Assembly (NCBI RefSeq): GCF_008632455.1
Contig: NZ_CP043929.1
Coordinates: forward strand, 4,092,001-4,156,000
DNA length: 64,000 nt
Origin: Methylomonas rhizoryzae
GTDB taxonomy: Bacteria; Pseudomonadota; Gammaproteobacteria; Methylococcales; Methylomonadaceae
Direction: 5' to 3'
Both the position numbers and the translations under genes were made by a program. Shown piece by piece: positions 22,401-28,836 of the stretch. A model generated the notes under the pieces. That model saw nothing but the letters and a program-made list of their open reading frames with translations. It made no database searches and was not told the origin of the DNA. The first letter of the stretch is position 1. Each line of letters opens with the position of its first letter.

Positions 22401-25400
22401 TAGGGCTGTTTTTCGTCCGGTAAATCCGGGGCCGGTTGCGGACAGCCGGATGGATCGGGCGGAGTCGGCGGCGTATCCGGTAACGGATCGGGCGCAGTCC
22501 AGCTCATGTCCGGGAAGTCGAAGCTGCCGCCTTCGTCGGTAATCAGCGGCAGCGTAATGTACTCTTTCGGATCACTGGTGTCGTTAGGATCCGGCTCGTG
22601 CGGCGGCATCGGCGGAGTTGGGGCGCCGCCACAACCTCCGGGCGGCGTCATGCCGTGCCAACCCGGCGCACGCACGCCGGAACCGGGGTCGGAAACCACG
22701 GTCAAGCCGTCGGCCGATACGGTGCCGGTGCCGTTGATGACCAGCATGCCGGTGGTGTGGTCGAAACTCAGAATGTTGAGTTTGGTACCCGGTGCGGCGT
22801 TGAATACGTTAGGAAAGGTAATCTCTACCGGGTCGGTGAAGGTAGCGATGCCGGGCGCCTGGATGGTAATGTCGAAGGTGTGTTGCAACACGCCGGGCGG
22901 CAGCATGTCGCGCACCAATTCCGGCGGTACCGTGGCGATACCGATCTGCGCGTTGTCCACTATAGTGCCGTCTTCGCCGACGGCGGTGCCGGGATTGATG
23001 GTCAGGGTTAGTTTTTCCCTCTCTTCCGGGGTCAGATTCGGTGCGGCGTCGGCGTTGGCCGTAGTGATGGTGGTCGGTTCGCTGTTGCTGACGTCCTGCA
23101 ATACGGTATTGGCGATGCGCGGCAGATAGGCTTCCACCCGGTCGGCATTGGCCAGTTTTTCTTCGTCGCTGCCCATGCTGCCCATCACGGTGTTGGTGAC
23201 GCCGGCTTTGATTTCCAGCGCCATGACCATTTCCGGGAAGAATACGCCGTCCGGCGCATTGGTGGCGGTGCGGCCGTCTATCGCCAATTTCACTTCGCCG
23301 GCCGGAACGTCGGTCAGCTCGAAATTGCCGTTTTCATCGGTATAAACGAATTGGTCCTCGTGGCCCAGGATAAATACCTTGGCGTGGGCTATCGGCAATT
23401 TGAACACGTCATCGGCGGTATGCGGCACGCCGTCCGGGCCGCGGCGGATGTCGTCGAAAGTCATAGGCTCCAGGTCTGGACCGGGGTCGACCACCTTGCC
23501 GATCAATTTAGTGCCGGTAATGGCCGTGGTGCTAACCGTGGTGAAGCTGACCGTGGTCTCGCCGCCGGCCGTGCCGTCGCCGTCCGCGTCCAGAAAGCTG
23601 CCGTCCGCCGCGGCGCGGATTTTGGAGCCGTCCACATGAATGGTGATTTCCGAACCGCCGGGCATGGGATTGGTGAAAAACAGCCAGGCGAAGCTGCCGT
23701 CGGCCGCGGGAACGATGGTGGTGGCCAGTTTGGTGCCGTCCGGCGCCGTAGCGTACAGATTTTTACCGGTCAGCGTGGCGGGGTTGACCGCGCGGCTGAA
23801 ATTGATTTGCGGACGCTGGGTGACGCCGACGTTGGCGCTGCCGTCGGCCGGGCTGATTTTAGTGATGGTAAACGGTGCCAGCGCGTCGACCTTGACCGTC
23901 AAGGTTTGCACGGTTTGGTTGCCGGCCGAATCCTGGGCGGTGATTTTCAAACTATGTTCGCCGACGCTCAAGTCGCCGTATTGCAATAAGTCGTCGAATT
24001 TGCCGGTGCTGTCGTAAATCAAGCTGCGCACCGTGCCGGTGTCGAATTGGTAATTCAGCATGGTCAGCGTGGTGCCGGTGCCGTCTGCGCTGCCTTTCAA
24101 GCGGATGTTGGCGGTCAAGCTGTCGCCTTCGGCCAAGCTGGTTACGGTGACGGTCGGCGCTTGGGTGTCCAGCGTAAAGGTGCGGGTATAGGCGCCGCTG
24201 GCGTTGCCGGAGGCGTCGGTTGCCATGATGGATACGCTATGGCTGCCGTCGGCTGAGCCGTCCAACGCAAATGCGGTGGAAATACTGAATTTGCCTTCCG
24301 CATCCAGGTTCAGCGTTTGCCAGTCGCCGCCGTCGATGCGGTATTGCGCGCCGGCTACTCCGGATAGATTGTCCACTACTTGTCCGGTCAGGGTCGGGTT
24401 GTCTTTGGCGTAAGCGGCGACATTGTCGACGATGACTACCGGCGCCTGGGTGTCTTCGGTCAGCGCAAAGCGGGTCAGAACCGCGTTGGCGACTTGGTTG
24501 CCCAGCGCGTTGCCGGCCTGATTGGTGAATTCGTAATGAATACCGCCGTACACCCGGCTGCGGCCGGCTTCTTGCGAGGCTTCGCTAAAACTGGTGTAGT
24601 CGCGAGTGACGCCGGGTAATGTCGCCGAAGTGGTGCTGAACGCGACGTCGTCGCCGAAAGTGGCGGCCAATACCGTCGCGGCGGCGGCGCTGAAGGTGGA
24701 GTGGCCGGATACGTATTCCGGGTGCGGCGGGGTAAGAAGCAAAGGCCGCCAGTCGTCGTCGTCCTCGGTGGCCGGGTTGTTGTCGAACTCGGCGTCTTGA
24801 ATGGCGGTTATCGGCCGCCACAGGCCGTAGGTGTATTTGGCGTCCCAACAGGCGATACCGGCGTCCGCCAGGGCGACGTTCAATTGGGCAAACAAGCGCA
24901 CGTTGGCGCTGAGGCTGTTGCCCTGGGCGAAAGCGACTTCGGACGCGATTTGGTTCCAATGCCCGGGCGGGGTGAAGCTGCCCTTGCCGTCGGCCCAAAA
25001 CAAGGCTTGTTCCGTTTGGTCCGCGGTTCGGGTACTGCTGTCGGCGCTGCCTAGAGCTTTGATTTCATTGACGGCTTCGGTGTATGCGGCGCTGTCCAAG
25101 GCCGGAGGCGGGGCCGGGCGGAATTCGTCCGCCGAATCCAGGGCGAACGGCGTCACATTCCCCCAATGCGGTTCGTCCGGTAAGTCGAAAGCCGGGGCGG
25201 TAGGCCGCCAGGCGCCGGGTTCTTCGCTGCCGATATAAGTATCGTAGTCGTCCGAGCCGTCGTTTTCGCGTATGGCCCAGACCGCATCGGCAATACTTAA
25301 CCCCAAGGCGATGCCGTTGTCTTTGGCCGCACCGTCGGCTATCAGGGTGAGATCGGAAGCTAGAGCTGCATCGAAAGTGGCTTTTTGCGCCGGGTAGCTC

Positions 25401-27859
25401 AAGGTCAAAATGCGGTAGGCGGCGGTGGCCAAGGCGGCCTGAGCGTCGACCTCGCCGGTTAGCGAGCGCTGTACCATATAGGCTTGCGTGCCTTCGATAG
25501 CCGCCAAGGTATCGTATTGCGCCAAGCTGAGCATGGCCAACATACGGGTGGCGATCGGCGGGTCGGTCACGTCGCGCTGGATGGCGTGCAAGGCAATGTC
25601 GTTCCAGGCCAGTACCGGGTCGGCCTGGGTTTGATCGACCCGGGTCAAAGTGCGGGTTAATTGGTTGACATTGCCGGCCGGGTCGGTAATGGCTAAAGTG
25701 ATGCTATTGTCGCCAAGCGTCAGTGCTACGCCGGGCAGGGTGAAGTTACCGTTGTTGCCGACTAAAACCGTTTGGTTGCCGTAACTGACTTGCGAGCCGG
25801 CTTCGGCGCTACCGCGCAACACTACGTTGGCGGCGGCGGTTTTGCTGGTGTCGCCGCCAACCGCGTCGGTTTCGGAGACTCCGAAACTGGCGAATTGGGC
25901 TACCGTATCCAGCGTAAAGCTAAGGTCGAATGACTTAGTGCCGCCTTCGGCATTAGTGGCTAAAAAGTGAATGGTATGGGCTCCGTCGGCTATTTGCTGG
26001 TTCGGGAATAGCGCAACCAATTCTTGATGGCTGATTTGAAAACTGCCGCCATCCCCGACTTTGCCGCTGAAGTCGCTGTAGCCGGTGGCGTCGTCGAATC
26101 GAACCTTGAGTTGAATGCCGGTACCGGAGGTGTCGACGGTTCCGCTGACGCCAATGTTGTTGGTGACGTTGTTGGTGCCGGGGTTTTGCAAGGCAGCGGA
26201 CAAGTCGATCAATACTTCCTGGCCGGGGGCTTGAGTCAGGAACTGATCCACATCAGCGGACGATTGATTTCTGCCGCCGATTTTGACCCGAGCCGGGAAG
26301 GCGGCCGCAAACACTTTGGTGGTGCCGGTCAAGTCGCCTTGCACAGTGATTTTTTTGAACGGGGTGCCGCTCAGCAAGCTGTCGTCGCCGTCGTCGTAAC
26401 TGCCGTTGGTCGGATTCATGCCGATGCGAATCCGGCTGTCGGCGACGTCGCCTTTAACGAAGAAGTTGGCGATGGCGGCCTGCCCGAAGCTGTCGGCCGC
26501 ATCGCCGGTGCCGCCCAAGGCACCGTCGCTACCCAGGTTGGCGCCGATGTTGAGTACGGCGGCGTTCAGATTCCGCCCGACTTGCAAGTTTTTGACGTTA
26601 GGCGTATCCAGCGTGCCGGCCAAATCGCCCTTGGTTTTCAATAAGCTGATTTCGCCGGTAAAGGTGCCGTGCCAACTGCCGGAAGTGCTGTCCAACAACA
26701 AACGGCCGGTTTTACCTAGCACTAACCATTCGCCGCTGCTGTCGCCGCCTATCGTGGCGCTGCCCAGGGTCATGCCTTTGGCGTCGGCTTGCGACAAGTT
26801 CAGGTCGGCTTGAAAATCGCCTTTAATTTTCAAGGCCGCCAACGACGGAGCGGTTAGGCTGTCGGCGGTATCGTCGGCATCCAGCCACTCGTTGGCGGTG
26901 AATTTGCCGATGGCCGTGGCGCTGTCGAAGCTGAGGTCTTTGATGTCTTTGGCTGTGACGTTCAGCTTGCCGCTGGTGCCTTCAATGACCACGCTACCGC
27001 CCAATACGTCGTCCAAGCTGAGTTTGGCCAGATTGCCGCCGATTTGGATATCGCCTTGTAATGGCGCGTTGATCAGCTTGATCGAGCTGAGGCCGGTAGC
27101 GCTGGTTATGCTGCCTATACTGCCGTCGCCGTCTTTGATGTTGACGGTCAGGTTGGAGCGGTTGCCGGTATCGGCCAGCTGGATAGCGAATTGGCCGTCG
27201 GCATAGCTGACGCTGCCGCTGCCGCCGCCGGTCAGTTTGAAGCTGGCTTCGGTACCGTCTTCGGTCTCGACGTTTAAGGTGACGTTGCCTTTGTGGCCGT
27301 CCACTTCGCCGAACGCCCAAATGTTGTTCAGGGTGCCGATGTTGGTGACGTTGTTGGTCTCGTCGTTTTCGGTGAGCTTCGCGTTCGGGTCTGCCTCCGC
27401 GAACAAGGTGTAATCGCCGGGGATTAAGTCTTTCGGCAAGTTCAGCTTGAGTTTTACGGTTTTATCCTGACCGTCCGCCAATTTGCCGGTGGCTTTGCCG
27501 CTGCCCAGCAAAATGTCGTTTTCGTCCAGCATGTCGTCTAAAGAGGCCCAGACCGCGACTTCCGGTTTGCTGACCGAGGCATCGCCGTCGTTGCTTAGAT
27601 TCAGCGTGACCGAGATGCGGTCGCCCGGCACTTGGTTTTCCAAGGCCAGGTCTTGGCCGATGTCGATTGCGAGGTCCGCACTGAGCAAAAGGCGCGGCTC
27701 CAGGCGTTCCAGCTTAAGGTGTTGCGGAGAATAAGGCGGATGGTTGGGCCGATTGTCGGCGGAAGGCTTCTGATGCTTATCGCGTATGGACTGAACCAAG
27801 GTTTTAAGTGTGAAGCCGTTGTTGCTGCTCGTGATGGTGTGCCGTTGTTGCGGTTTCAT
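7427..27859 (-). CDS. Giant LEPR-XLL multidomain surface/secreted protein (6,810 aa)
   Basis: ATG 27859 follows GGAGG at good spacing. The N-terminus has no classical signal peptide but carries the LEPR-XLL motif (LEPRLLLSA, residues 53-61). Approximate order: CARDB domain 62-170; beta-rich region; Ig-like 640-745; vanadium haloperoxidase/PAP2-like domain 745-1128, with KYTYGLWRP, VSGHS near 1052 and SRVYGGIH matching the KX6RP/SGH/SRX5H signature; further Ig-like domains; a regulatory beta-sandwich near 1463-1530; a metzincin-like HEFGHTLSLAH with DLMMGH near 2206; choice-of-anchor-D type folds about 2310-2540; DTDGDGLPDD calcium-binding-like repeats near 2624; LVIVD repeats about 2670-2970; then TIG/IPT folds, two PPC-like domains and propeller segments to the end. 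No RTX tail or C-terminal anchor is seen. LEPR-XLL proteins are typically huge; function is unknown. Two internal segments are near-identical duplicates. Confidence 0.93.
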   Translation of the reverse strand: MKPQQRHTITSSNNGFTLKTLVQSIRDKHQKPSADNRPNHPPYSPQHLKLERLEPRLLLSADLAIDIGQDLALENQVPGDRISVTLNLSNDGDASVSKPEVAVWASLDDMLDENDILLGSGKATGKLADGQDKTVKLKLNLPKDLIPGDYTLFAEADPNAKLTENDETNNVTNIGTLNNIWAFGEVDGHKGNVTLNVETEDGTEASFKLTGGGSGSVSYADGQFAIQLADTGNRSNLTVNIKDGDGSIGSITSATGLSSIKLINAPLQGDIQIGGNLAKLSLDDVLGGSVVIEGTSGKLNVTAKDIKDLSFDSATAIGKFTANEWLDADDTADSLTAPSLAALKIKGDFQADLNLSQADAKGMTLGSATIGGDSSGEWLVLGKTGRLLLDSTSGSWHGTFTGEISLLKTKGDLAGTLDTPNVKNLQVGRNLNAAVLNIGANLGSDGALGGTGDAADSFGQAAIANFFVKGDVADSRIRIGMNPTNGSYDDGDDSLLSGTPFKKITVQGDLTGTTKVFAAAFPARVKIGGRNQSSADVDQFLTQAPGQEVLIDLSAALQNPGTNNVTNNIGVSGTVDTSGTGIQLKVRFDDATGYSDFSGKVGDGGSFQISHQELVALFPNQQIADGAHTIHFLATNAEGGTKSFDLSFTLDTVAQFASFGVSETDAVGGDTSKTAAANVVLRGSAEAGSQVSYGNQTVLVGNNGNFTLPGVALTLGDNSITLAITDPAGNVNQLTRTLTRVDQTQADPVLAWNDIALHAIQRDVTDPPIATRMLAMLSLAQYDTLAAIEGTQAYMVQRSLTGEVDAQAALATAAYRILTLSYPAQKATFDAALASDLTLIADGAAKDNGIALGLSIADAVWAIRENDGSDDYDTYIGSEEPGAWRPTAPAFDLPDEPHWGNVTPFALDSADEFRPAPPPALDSAAYTEAVNEIKALGSADSSTRTADQTEQALFWADGKGSFTPPGHWNQIASEVAFAQGNSLSANVRLFAQLNVALADAGIACWDAKYTYGLWRPITAIQDAEFDNNPATEDDDDWRPLLLTPPHPEYVSGHSTFSAAAATVLAATFGDDVAFSTTSATLPGVTRDYTSFSEASQEAGRSRVYGGIHYEFTNQAGNALGNQVANAVLTRFALTEDTQAPVVIVDNVAAYAKDNPTLTGQVVDNLSGVAGAQYRIDGGDWQTLNLDAEGKFSISTAFALDGSADGSHSVSIMATDASGNASGAYTRTFTLDTQAPTVTVTSLAEGDSLTANIRLKGSADGTGTTLTMLNYQFDTGTVRSLIYDSTGKFDDLLQYGDLSVGEHSLKITAQDSAGNQTVQTLTVKVDALAPFTITKISPADGSANVGVTQRPQINFSRAVNPATLTGKNLYATAPDGTKLATTIVPAADGSFAWLFFTNPMPGGSEITIHVDGSKIRAAADGSFLDADGDGTAGGETTVSFTTVSTTAITGTKLIGKVVDPGPDLEPMTFDDIRRGPDGVPHTADDVFKLPIAHAKVFILGHEDQFVYTDENGNFELTDVPAGEVKLAIDGRTATNAPDGVFFPEMVMALEIKAGVTNTVMGSMGSDEEKLANADRVEAYLPRIANTVLQDVSNSEPTTITTANADAAPNLTPEEREKLTLTINPGTAVGEDGTIVDNAQIGIATVPPELVRDMLPPGVLQHTFDITIQAPGIATFTDPVEITFPNVFNAAPGTKLNILSFDHTTGMLVINGTGTVSADGLTVVSDPGSGVRAPGWHGMTPPGGCGGAPTPPMPPHEPDPNDTSDPKEYITLPLITDEGGSFDFPDMSWTAPDPLPDTPPTPPDPSGCPQPAPDLPDEKQPYIQVTITVDGPLGDYMKQTGDVALTGDSFALRAGTGITKTFDMVAKTFAELSANGMKDFEKNVLFGSSITIEEVTGRPDGSTHTTTKEYLLTRYVDATDDNHTDGQTEFSKTINDGAAGIHRVAPIEFRTGSQKPELNISSGTHFFDASSSGELWFDPVSSGLLSASEELTDELEIKNPQNGDVAGTIDLKGVGADKQVWDIDVSSLESTLASIAGGSDGNVDYSFVSAAEIKLFDNLEDDGVTAKPNERSDLANDIATAMYGFYSGFTDGLVGGGTLLGDEIEIVFSTYSEGGVAKAGLYGTSSPAGGVDNVFDQSSGSSEDTVSTVINNMNNYSKAELAFRLDNSINPEYDGDVNVHPDTHFEYWDLAAQATPRATFIQMVAETAAHEFGHTLSLAHTYKTFAPNPSKQTGPGNTLDLMMGHAGDLPSSHGGNLSLKTQTSTALKMSLDLNYTAADAQVISNYYYQNIVVEGGFSTPAEDGGEEPETPNLVFQGPHLAVFDADAEMGIFGDMDFGNVAVGGTVQKNLLLINYGNEDLSIAGLTSAGGAFTLGNLAPNTVLHPGESVNVTLNFSPATIGSFTGTINLNSNAVNGLTKIDLAGFGQNAAATATAVYANNNFGGADLTTGQVTRSFTVRNDGQQDLVISGLSIANGASDFSLVNAPSDLDTNPITLASGETYTFEVKFDPSATGLLRGTVNVTTNDPANGTLKVNVVGTGYDKSYQYHWGNDYVAVEVDGTVLRTQSGNDGYFEFFLPSDKAYKITVFDPESGLVAHGSGTTPASGGGTDLASGLVFRPSTAIDTDGDGLPDDAEFAIGTNQNKTDTDKDSLDDFTEIEQGLDPLGGLAIPTGIVSSVGLQGSAEAVAMLGSTSGDSGLTALVATGNKGLAIIDASKFNSPQVLAELALDGNNTDVAVDAARNIAAVAGGSAGLHIVNIADPSNPVLSKTLAFVNPVTHVDIRDGVAFVTTGTDIATVDLNTGELINTLNLSALGGNTLADLAIDGNTLFSLDRNNVLRTIGIAGDELTPLDSLNVGLGGGKLFVGGGVAYIGRNDGFNGGFSTVNVSDPSNLSLLSGPDSTNLGGNAIVANGSGLAVSVGNPGGVFGNNALDVVNVADPTDTGNLVTRIDLPQTPKDVVLANGLAFVADGSGGLQIVNYVNFDTLGVAPTVSISVDGIDADPATDGIQVLEGHSIRILPTITDDVQVRNVELLVNGQVVANDIAFPFELFTQAPAIATGGDSFTVQIRASDTGGNEALSNLITVDVVPDTFAPNVTSVNVNEGEERYIVRAINVVFDEPIDTELLTSTGVTLIGAGTDGVLDTEDDVNIPVSIDSRAFGQRVSFLIAGILPPGPYRFTLPATAISDLAGNGLADPIVRNFSIRTASDIVAASGVPDVPTAPAANPGQQFGISVPFDPSTAKADFTVIDAGGSQSTLSLKANRWDSATGVAYFVVPMNAVTADIVVYSQVGEVRTDFADGTFPLQIVPVISGFEINSVSSDGSSASVTLYGSGFVEGNGSEYRFGNGDSASVVQDLDPSSGPDVQQTYDNNLNQYVNSRVVLTVPLTDGAFGPITVKTGGGVSAAFTTSLDGIAATALSGTPADAGQASANPGQSITISGADLSATTDVLFSYTDYNGNPQMVKVSPATVSADGSSATVTVPYDANGIASLRLFGSDSRLSLQIVPVLQSYSYNGNLLLYGAGFVEGGSQFAVGGVTVDDTVVDDGVDVSYYYDYTRSTYINNGHAILDSADLPNHGFGSIVVTTAGGSSAGLPLNQLKVAAAGTNLGDLAIDAAGDLWVSDYTNPGHLLRLDPDNGAVLQTITLTNSFGTPYLYNHSGLQIVAAEMSLNGTNVPAGSLLVFNGYPNTDQVFAVNPADGSILASLSLSANHDLTGAVFDPASGNLFLTANNGNQIVEVSAADGSVVASFEPPYNIQSWSGLAIDPATGHLWLGAYNGGGELVEYAIGAGGTSLTEVGRYDAGGQGIDGGNRISGLSFAADGSLLAATTSGIVVKIDLGKDAATLAPTLTAIDALAAAGTPADAGQASANAGQIIELTGSNFGPGTQVLFPVRDSNGNVGLQAVVPQLINADGTRLQVLVPPTATSGDVRISNLGTRDLGFTSYTDSIYRQVTVSFTAGSDSAEVRFADGGLEDLSNESWGIDNVLVKQGGSTVFQDDFEGGADAAWSDPATSSAYQANFTEFSGRFNNASQTLNLSGLTAGQTYTLSFDLYVLDSWDGVNGPDVFDVSVDGVSVLHDSVSNYNLQVAQTLNSSDGIRLQIVPTLTGMDGRPNQENLFYLYGSGFMEGASTLTIGGIAIPDQYLNQSPLDIYSNNTALNAVSPLTLDGPIRITTEGGYAELAGPTFGNQPLAGFTGIQAQAASGLAADADSPAANTGQTIVLTGQGFTYNTLVQFQGIDDSGQAGLITRTGTPNGDGTQLTIQVPALAVTGPVTVLGSNASFELQVVPTLRSVGGTIAAGNTLVIEASGLNADDLIINIDGRPVGDFSVRTLYDGTYSYYNDQQLLTLTVPNGITAGVITVGTGGGIASLRLGANITVLDPLSPADDVGGTLDTALTLNVGSNQSRQVNGNIGGTLAGFDVDMYRIDVNGGDVLSFDLSNSNDDYHILRIFDADGNQLDINYFYSNTTEQMHWTAPAGGSYFVGISGAYNSSYDPNVSGSGESSFYTGDYALNIERLAVDSSRLTGITATAASGTPAQAGVASANTGQTVTLTGSGLTSEDQIVFTSIDSSGNLYSNTVDPASVAEDGSSLTVIVPSDATTGSVRLERDSSGVLLQIVPSLEDVSMFPNADFIGGTLNISGSGFTESSTTINIGDQVIVDYSRSYSPYVSNTSLSLTVPDGAATGPIQIVTAGGSSAIFDLSLTGISATAASGTAGGSGASATSGQTVTLTGSGFKNSTSVVMSVVDPSGTAKDIIVRPSLVNAEGTEMQVIVPLNAISGVVRVLGDKTATALELQIVPTITGMDVNSVAADGSSANITLYGTGFVEGNNSEYRFGASGLVLLDAGANTGPDVQQTYDNNLNQYVNSRVVLTVPLTDGAFGPITVKTGGGVSAAFTTSLDGIAATALSGTPADAGQASANPGQSITISGADLSATTDVLFSYTDYNGNPQMVKVSPATVSADGSSATVTVPYDANGIASLRLFGSDSRLSLQIVPVLQSYSYNGNLLLYGAGFVEGGSQFAVGGVTVDDTVVDDGVDVSYYYDYTRSTYINNGHAILDSADLPNHGFGSIVVTTAGGSSAGLPLNQLKVAAAGTNLGDLAIDAAGDLWVSDYTNPGHLLRLDPDNGAVLQTITLTNSFGTPYLYNHSGLQIVAAEMSLNGTNVPAGSLLVFNGYPNTDQVFAVNPADGSILASLSLSANHDLTGAVFDPASGNLFLTANNGNQIVEVSAADGSVVASFEPPYNIQSWSGLAIDPATGHLWLGAYNGGGELVEYAIGAGGTSLTEVGRYDAGGQGIDGGNRISGLSFAADGSLLAATTSGIVVKIDLGKDAATLAPTLTAIDALAAAGTPADAGQASANAGQIIELTGSNFGPGTQVLFPVRDSNGNVGLQAVVPQLINADGTRLQVLVPPTATSGDVRISNLGTRDLGFTSYTDSIYRQVTVSFTAGSDSAEVRFADGGLEDLSNESWGIDNVLVKQGGSTVFQDDFEGGADAAWSDPATSSAYQANFTEFSGRFNNASQTLNLSGLTAGQTYTLSFDLYVLDSWDGVNGPDVFDVSVDGVSVLHDSVSNYNLQVAQTLNSSDGIRLQIVPTLTGMDGRPNQENLFYLYGSGFMEGASTLTIGGIAIPDQYLNQSPLDIYSNNTALNAVSPLTLDGPIRITTEGGYAELAGPTFGNQPLAGFTGIQAQAASGLAADADSPAANTGQTIVLTGQGFTYNTLVQFQGIDDSGQAGLITRTGTPNGDGTQLTIQVPALAVTGPVTVLGSNASFELQVVPTLRSVGGTIAAGNTLVIEASGLNADDVVFTIDGIAATVVDIRTLRDGSGSSKDQQLVTLTVPDGVSAGVIGVSTGGGSAGLTTGASVTALDNLAPADDVAGTLADALALTIGNNQSQEVSASIGGTLAGFDVDMFKLNVNGGDVLTLNVDTGDSYHLLRLFDADGNQLSSRYFFAGDSSELQYTVPYTGSLYLGVSGYYNANYDPTVSGSGTSSSLVGDYTLSVERLAGSTTRLSGITATAASGTPAQAGVASANTGQTVTLTGSGLTGDDDVVFTTVDSSGNLREQTVSPTSVAEDGNSLQVVVPSTAISGQVRLARENVGILLQIVPTLNDFSMSAGNGFIGNNLTITGSGYMDGATTVSIGGVDIRDYSSSYLPYVDSASLTIPVPDGAAGGPIQITTAGGTSAAFGPSFTGITATADSGSAVGEGASANPGQTISLTGSGFDATTDIVFQVVDQSGNLSDVVVKPTSVNEDGSEIQVQVPWNAVTGTVHIVGDQNGAALLLQIVPAVTGVEVIGINGSSMQIYLYGSGFVEGANNAYRFGADADSTVIYDPGTGTGPDVQLIYNATLNQYVNGRVYMTVPITAGTFGPIGVVSAGGSSAAFNVDLAGISGTAASGTPADAGKASANPGQSFTLSGSGFTGTSDVLLTYTDYDGNEKTVRIRPDSVADGAGSASFTAPLDANGVVKVRMLGSDTTLELQIVPLLDSFDYNGSLLLYGAGFVEGGTQYAVGGVTVDDTATGDGVDVSYYYDNNRSTYVYNGYAVLDTADLDHNGFGSVAVTTAGGTSAGLALNLLKVTVAGTNLGDVAVNAAGELWVSDYSNPGHLLRIDPANGDTLQTITLTDAFGTPYLYNHAGLEVLTSDISLGGTNVPSGSLLVFNGYPNTDKVFAVDPADGSILATLTLTANHDLTGAVYDPGTGNLFLTANNGNQIVEVSAADGSVVASFSAPYNVQSWSGLAIDPNTGHLWLGAYNGVSTLVEYSIDDAGATLTEVSQFDAASQGIDSNNRVSGLAFQADGTLLASTTQGAVVSLTLA
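10463..13321 (-). repeat. Internal duplication copy B of the giant gene (2,859 bp)
   Basis: Identical to 14927-17785 except for one substitution that I could find, at an offset of exactly 4,464 bp, a multiple of three. It encodes about 953 residues (roughly 4847-5799): the end of one TIG block, propeller/NHL-like repeats, and further TIG folds. Translations of both copies in all frames agree over hundreds of residues, so synonymous positions are also unchanged. Confidence 0.95.
14927..17785 (-). repeat. Internal duplication copy A of the giant gene (2,859 bp)
   Basis: Partner of 10463-13321; encodes roughly residues 3359-4311. The edges are sharp: positions 14926 and 17786 both differ from the partner. 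A third, clearly diverged version of the same module makes up the C-terminal end of the protein (about 7430-9300), so the domain set had already been amplified before this recent copying event. Confidence 0.95.
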
Positions 27860-28166
27860 GGCCGTAACCTCCGCTGATTGTTATTTTTGTAGTGATGGGG
27901 GGCAATCTCTTGCCGTATTGCTGGATGATAACCAAAATTTAACAAAAGTTAACTTTTGTTTATGGTTATTTTCGTCGGCCCCGGTCTAGCCTGATTTGGC
28001 GCTACTGTTTGTTAAGCGCAATTAGACAAGTAGCGAGACGTTTTGCTCCTGACAGTCGCCGGTCTCACGGGAAAGGCAGACGGTCTATTGTTCAGGTCTA
28101 CAGCGGGATGGTAATTCAAGATGAAACGCCTCCCTCTTATTGGGTTGGCGGCGGTTGGCTTTGGGA
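27860..28166 (-). promoter_or_regulatory. Upstream region of the giant gene with a 20-bp perfect palindrome
   Basis: Positions 27941-27960 form a perfect palindrome (AACAAAAGTT followed by its complement), about 80 bp before the start codon, a candidate operator or extended promoter element. The 14-mer TTTAACAAAAGTTA at 27938-27951 recurs upstream of the RTX protein gene (57879-57892). A tiny hydrophobic frame on the plus strand (28121-28177) has no support as a gene. No other gene is seen. Confidence 0.45.
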
Positions 28167-28793
28167 CTAATTTAGGCTAGTCGGTTGAGAATCCGTTCGG
28201 CGTTGAAAAACCAATAAGCGGTTGTTAGCCGGCATGGCATGGTCGGCTGTAAGCGTCATGCCGATTTGCGCCGCTAGTCCGGCGATGTGTTCGAAATGTT
28301 TGATGCAGCTTAAAGGGTTGCGCTCTTTGAGCCACGCATCGAAGCGGGCATTGCTGGCGCTGGTGTAATTCCCGGCATAGTTGAAGGGACCGTAAATACA
28401 GAGAATCGCCTGTTCGGATAGGTAGACGTTCAAACGCAGGAACAAGGTTTCGACTTCCGCTTGGCTCATGATGTGCAGGGTATTGGCGGTAAACACGGCT
28501 TCTATTCGTTCGGCCGGCCAAGCTTCATCGTTGACGTCCAGCGATAGCGGTTGTCCAAGATTCGCTAGCTTTGCGTCCGCTTGCCATAGCCGAATGCCGG
28601 GCAAATTGTCCCGGCGATCGGTCGCTTGCCAGAACAGGTGCGGAAGGTTGGCGGCAAAATAGCAGGCGTGCTGGCCGGTCCCGCTGCCGATTTCCCAAAT
28701 CGTCGTCGGCTTTACGAAGACCGTTTGCAAAATTTCCAATATCGCTTGTTTGTTGTTTTCGCAGGCTTGCGAGAAGGGTTTTTCAGTCGTCAT
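28167..28793 (-). CDS. DUF938 family SAM-dependent methyltransferase-like protein
   Basis: A 208-residue protein starting at ATG 28793 (an upstream TTG at 28802 is possible). The N-terminus SQACENNKQAIL and the SAM-binding loop WEIGSGTGQHACYFA, followed by acidic and ASNARFDAWLK blocks, fit the DUF938 family of Rossmann-fold methyltransferase-like proteins. The substrate is unknown. It is transcribed divergently from the FemAB-like gene, whose start lies 43 bp away, so the two promoters overlap. No signal peptide; cytoplasmic. Confidence 0.85.
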   Translation of the reverse strand: MTTEKPFSQACENNKQAILEILQTVFVKPTTIWEIGSGTGQHACYFAANLPHLFWQATDRRDNLPGIRLWQADAKLANLGQPLSLDVNDEAWPAERIEAVFTANTLHIMSQAEVETLFLRLNVYLSEQAILCIYGPFNYAGNYTSASNARFDAWLKERNPLSCIKHFEHIAGLAAQIGMTLTADHAMPANNRLLVFQRRTDSQPTSLN

Positions 28794-28836
28794 GGCGGAC
28801 AATCGGTGCTATGGTGAAGTTTTGACTGTAGCGCGA

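Noticed and set aside
7427..27859. Many long open frames on the plus strand opposite the giant gene (for example 15014-15946 and 16016-16972)
   Set aside because: They have biased, low-complexity compositions (Ala, Gly, Val, Gln, Asp) with no ribosome sites or domains and simply mirror the codon bias of the giant gene.
28050..28120. Possible riboswitch-like segment with gggaaaggc
   Set aside because: It does not match the conserved cores of c-di-GMP, cobalamin or other riboswitch classes that I know, on either strand.
28121..28180. Short hydrophobic plus-strand frame starting MKRLPLIGLAAVG
   Set aside because: Only about 18 residues, no convincing ribosome site, no continuation; likely chance.
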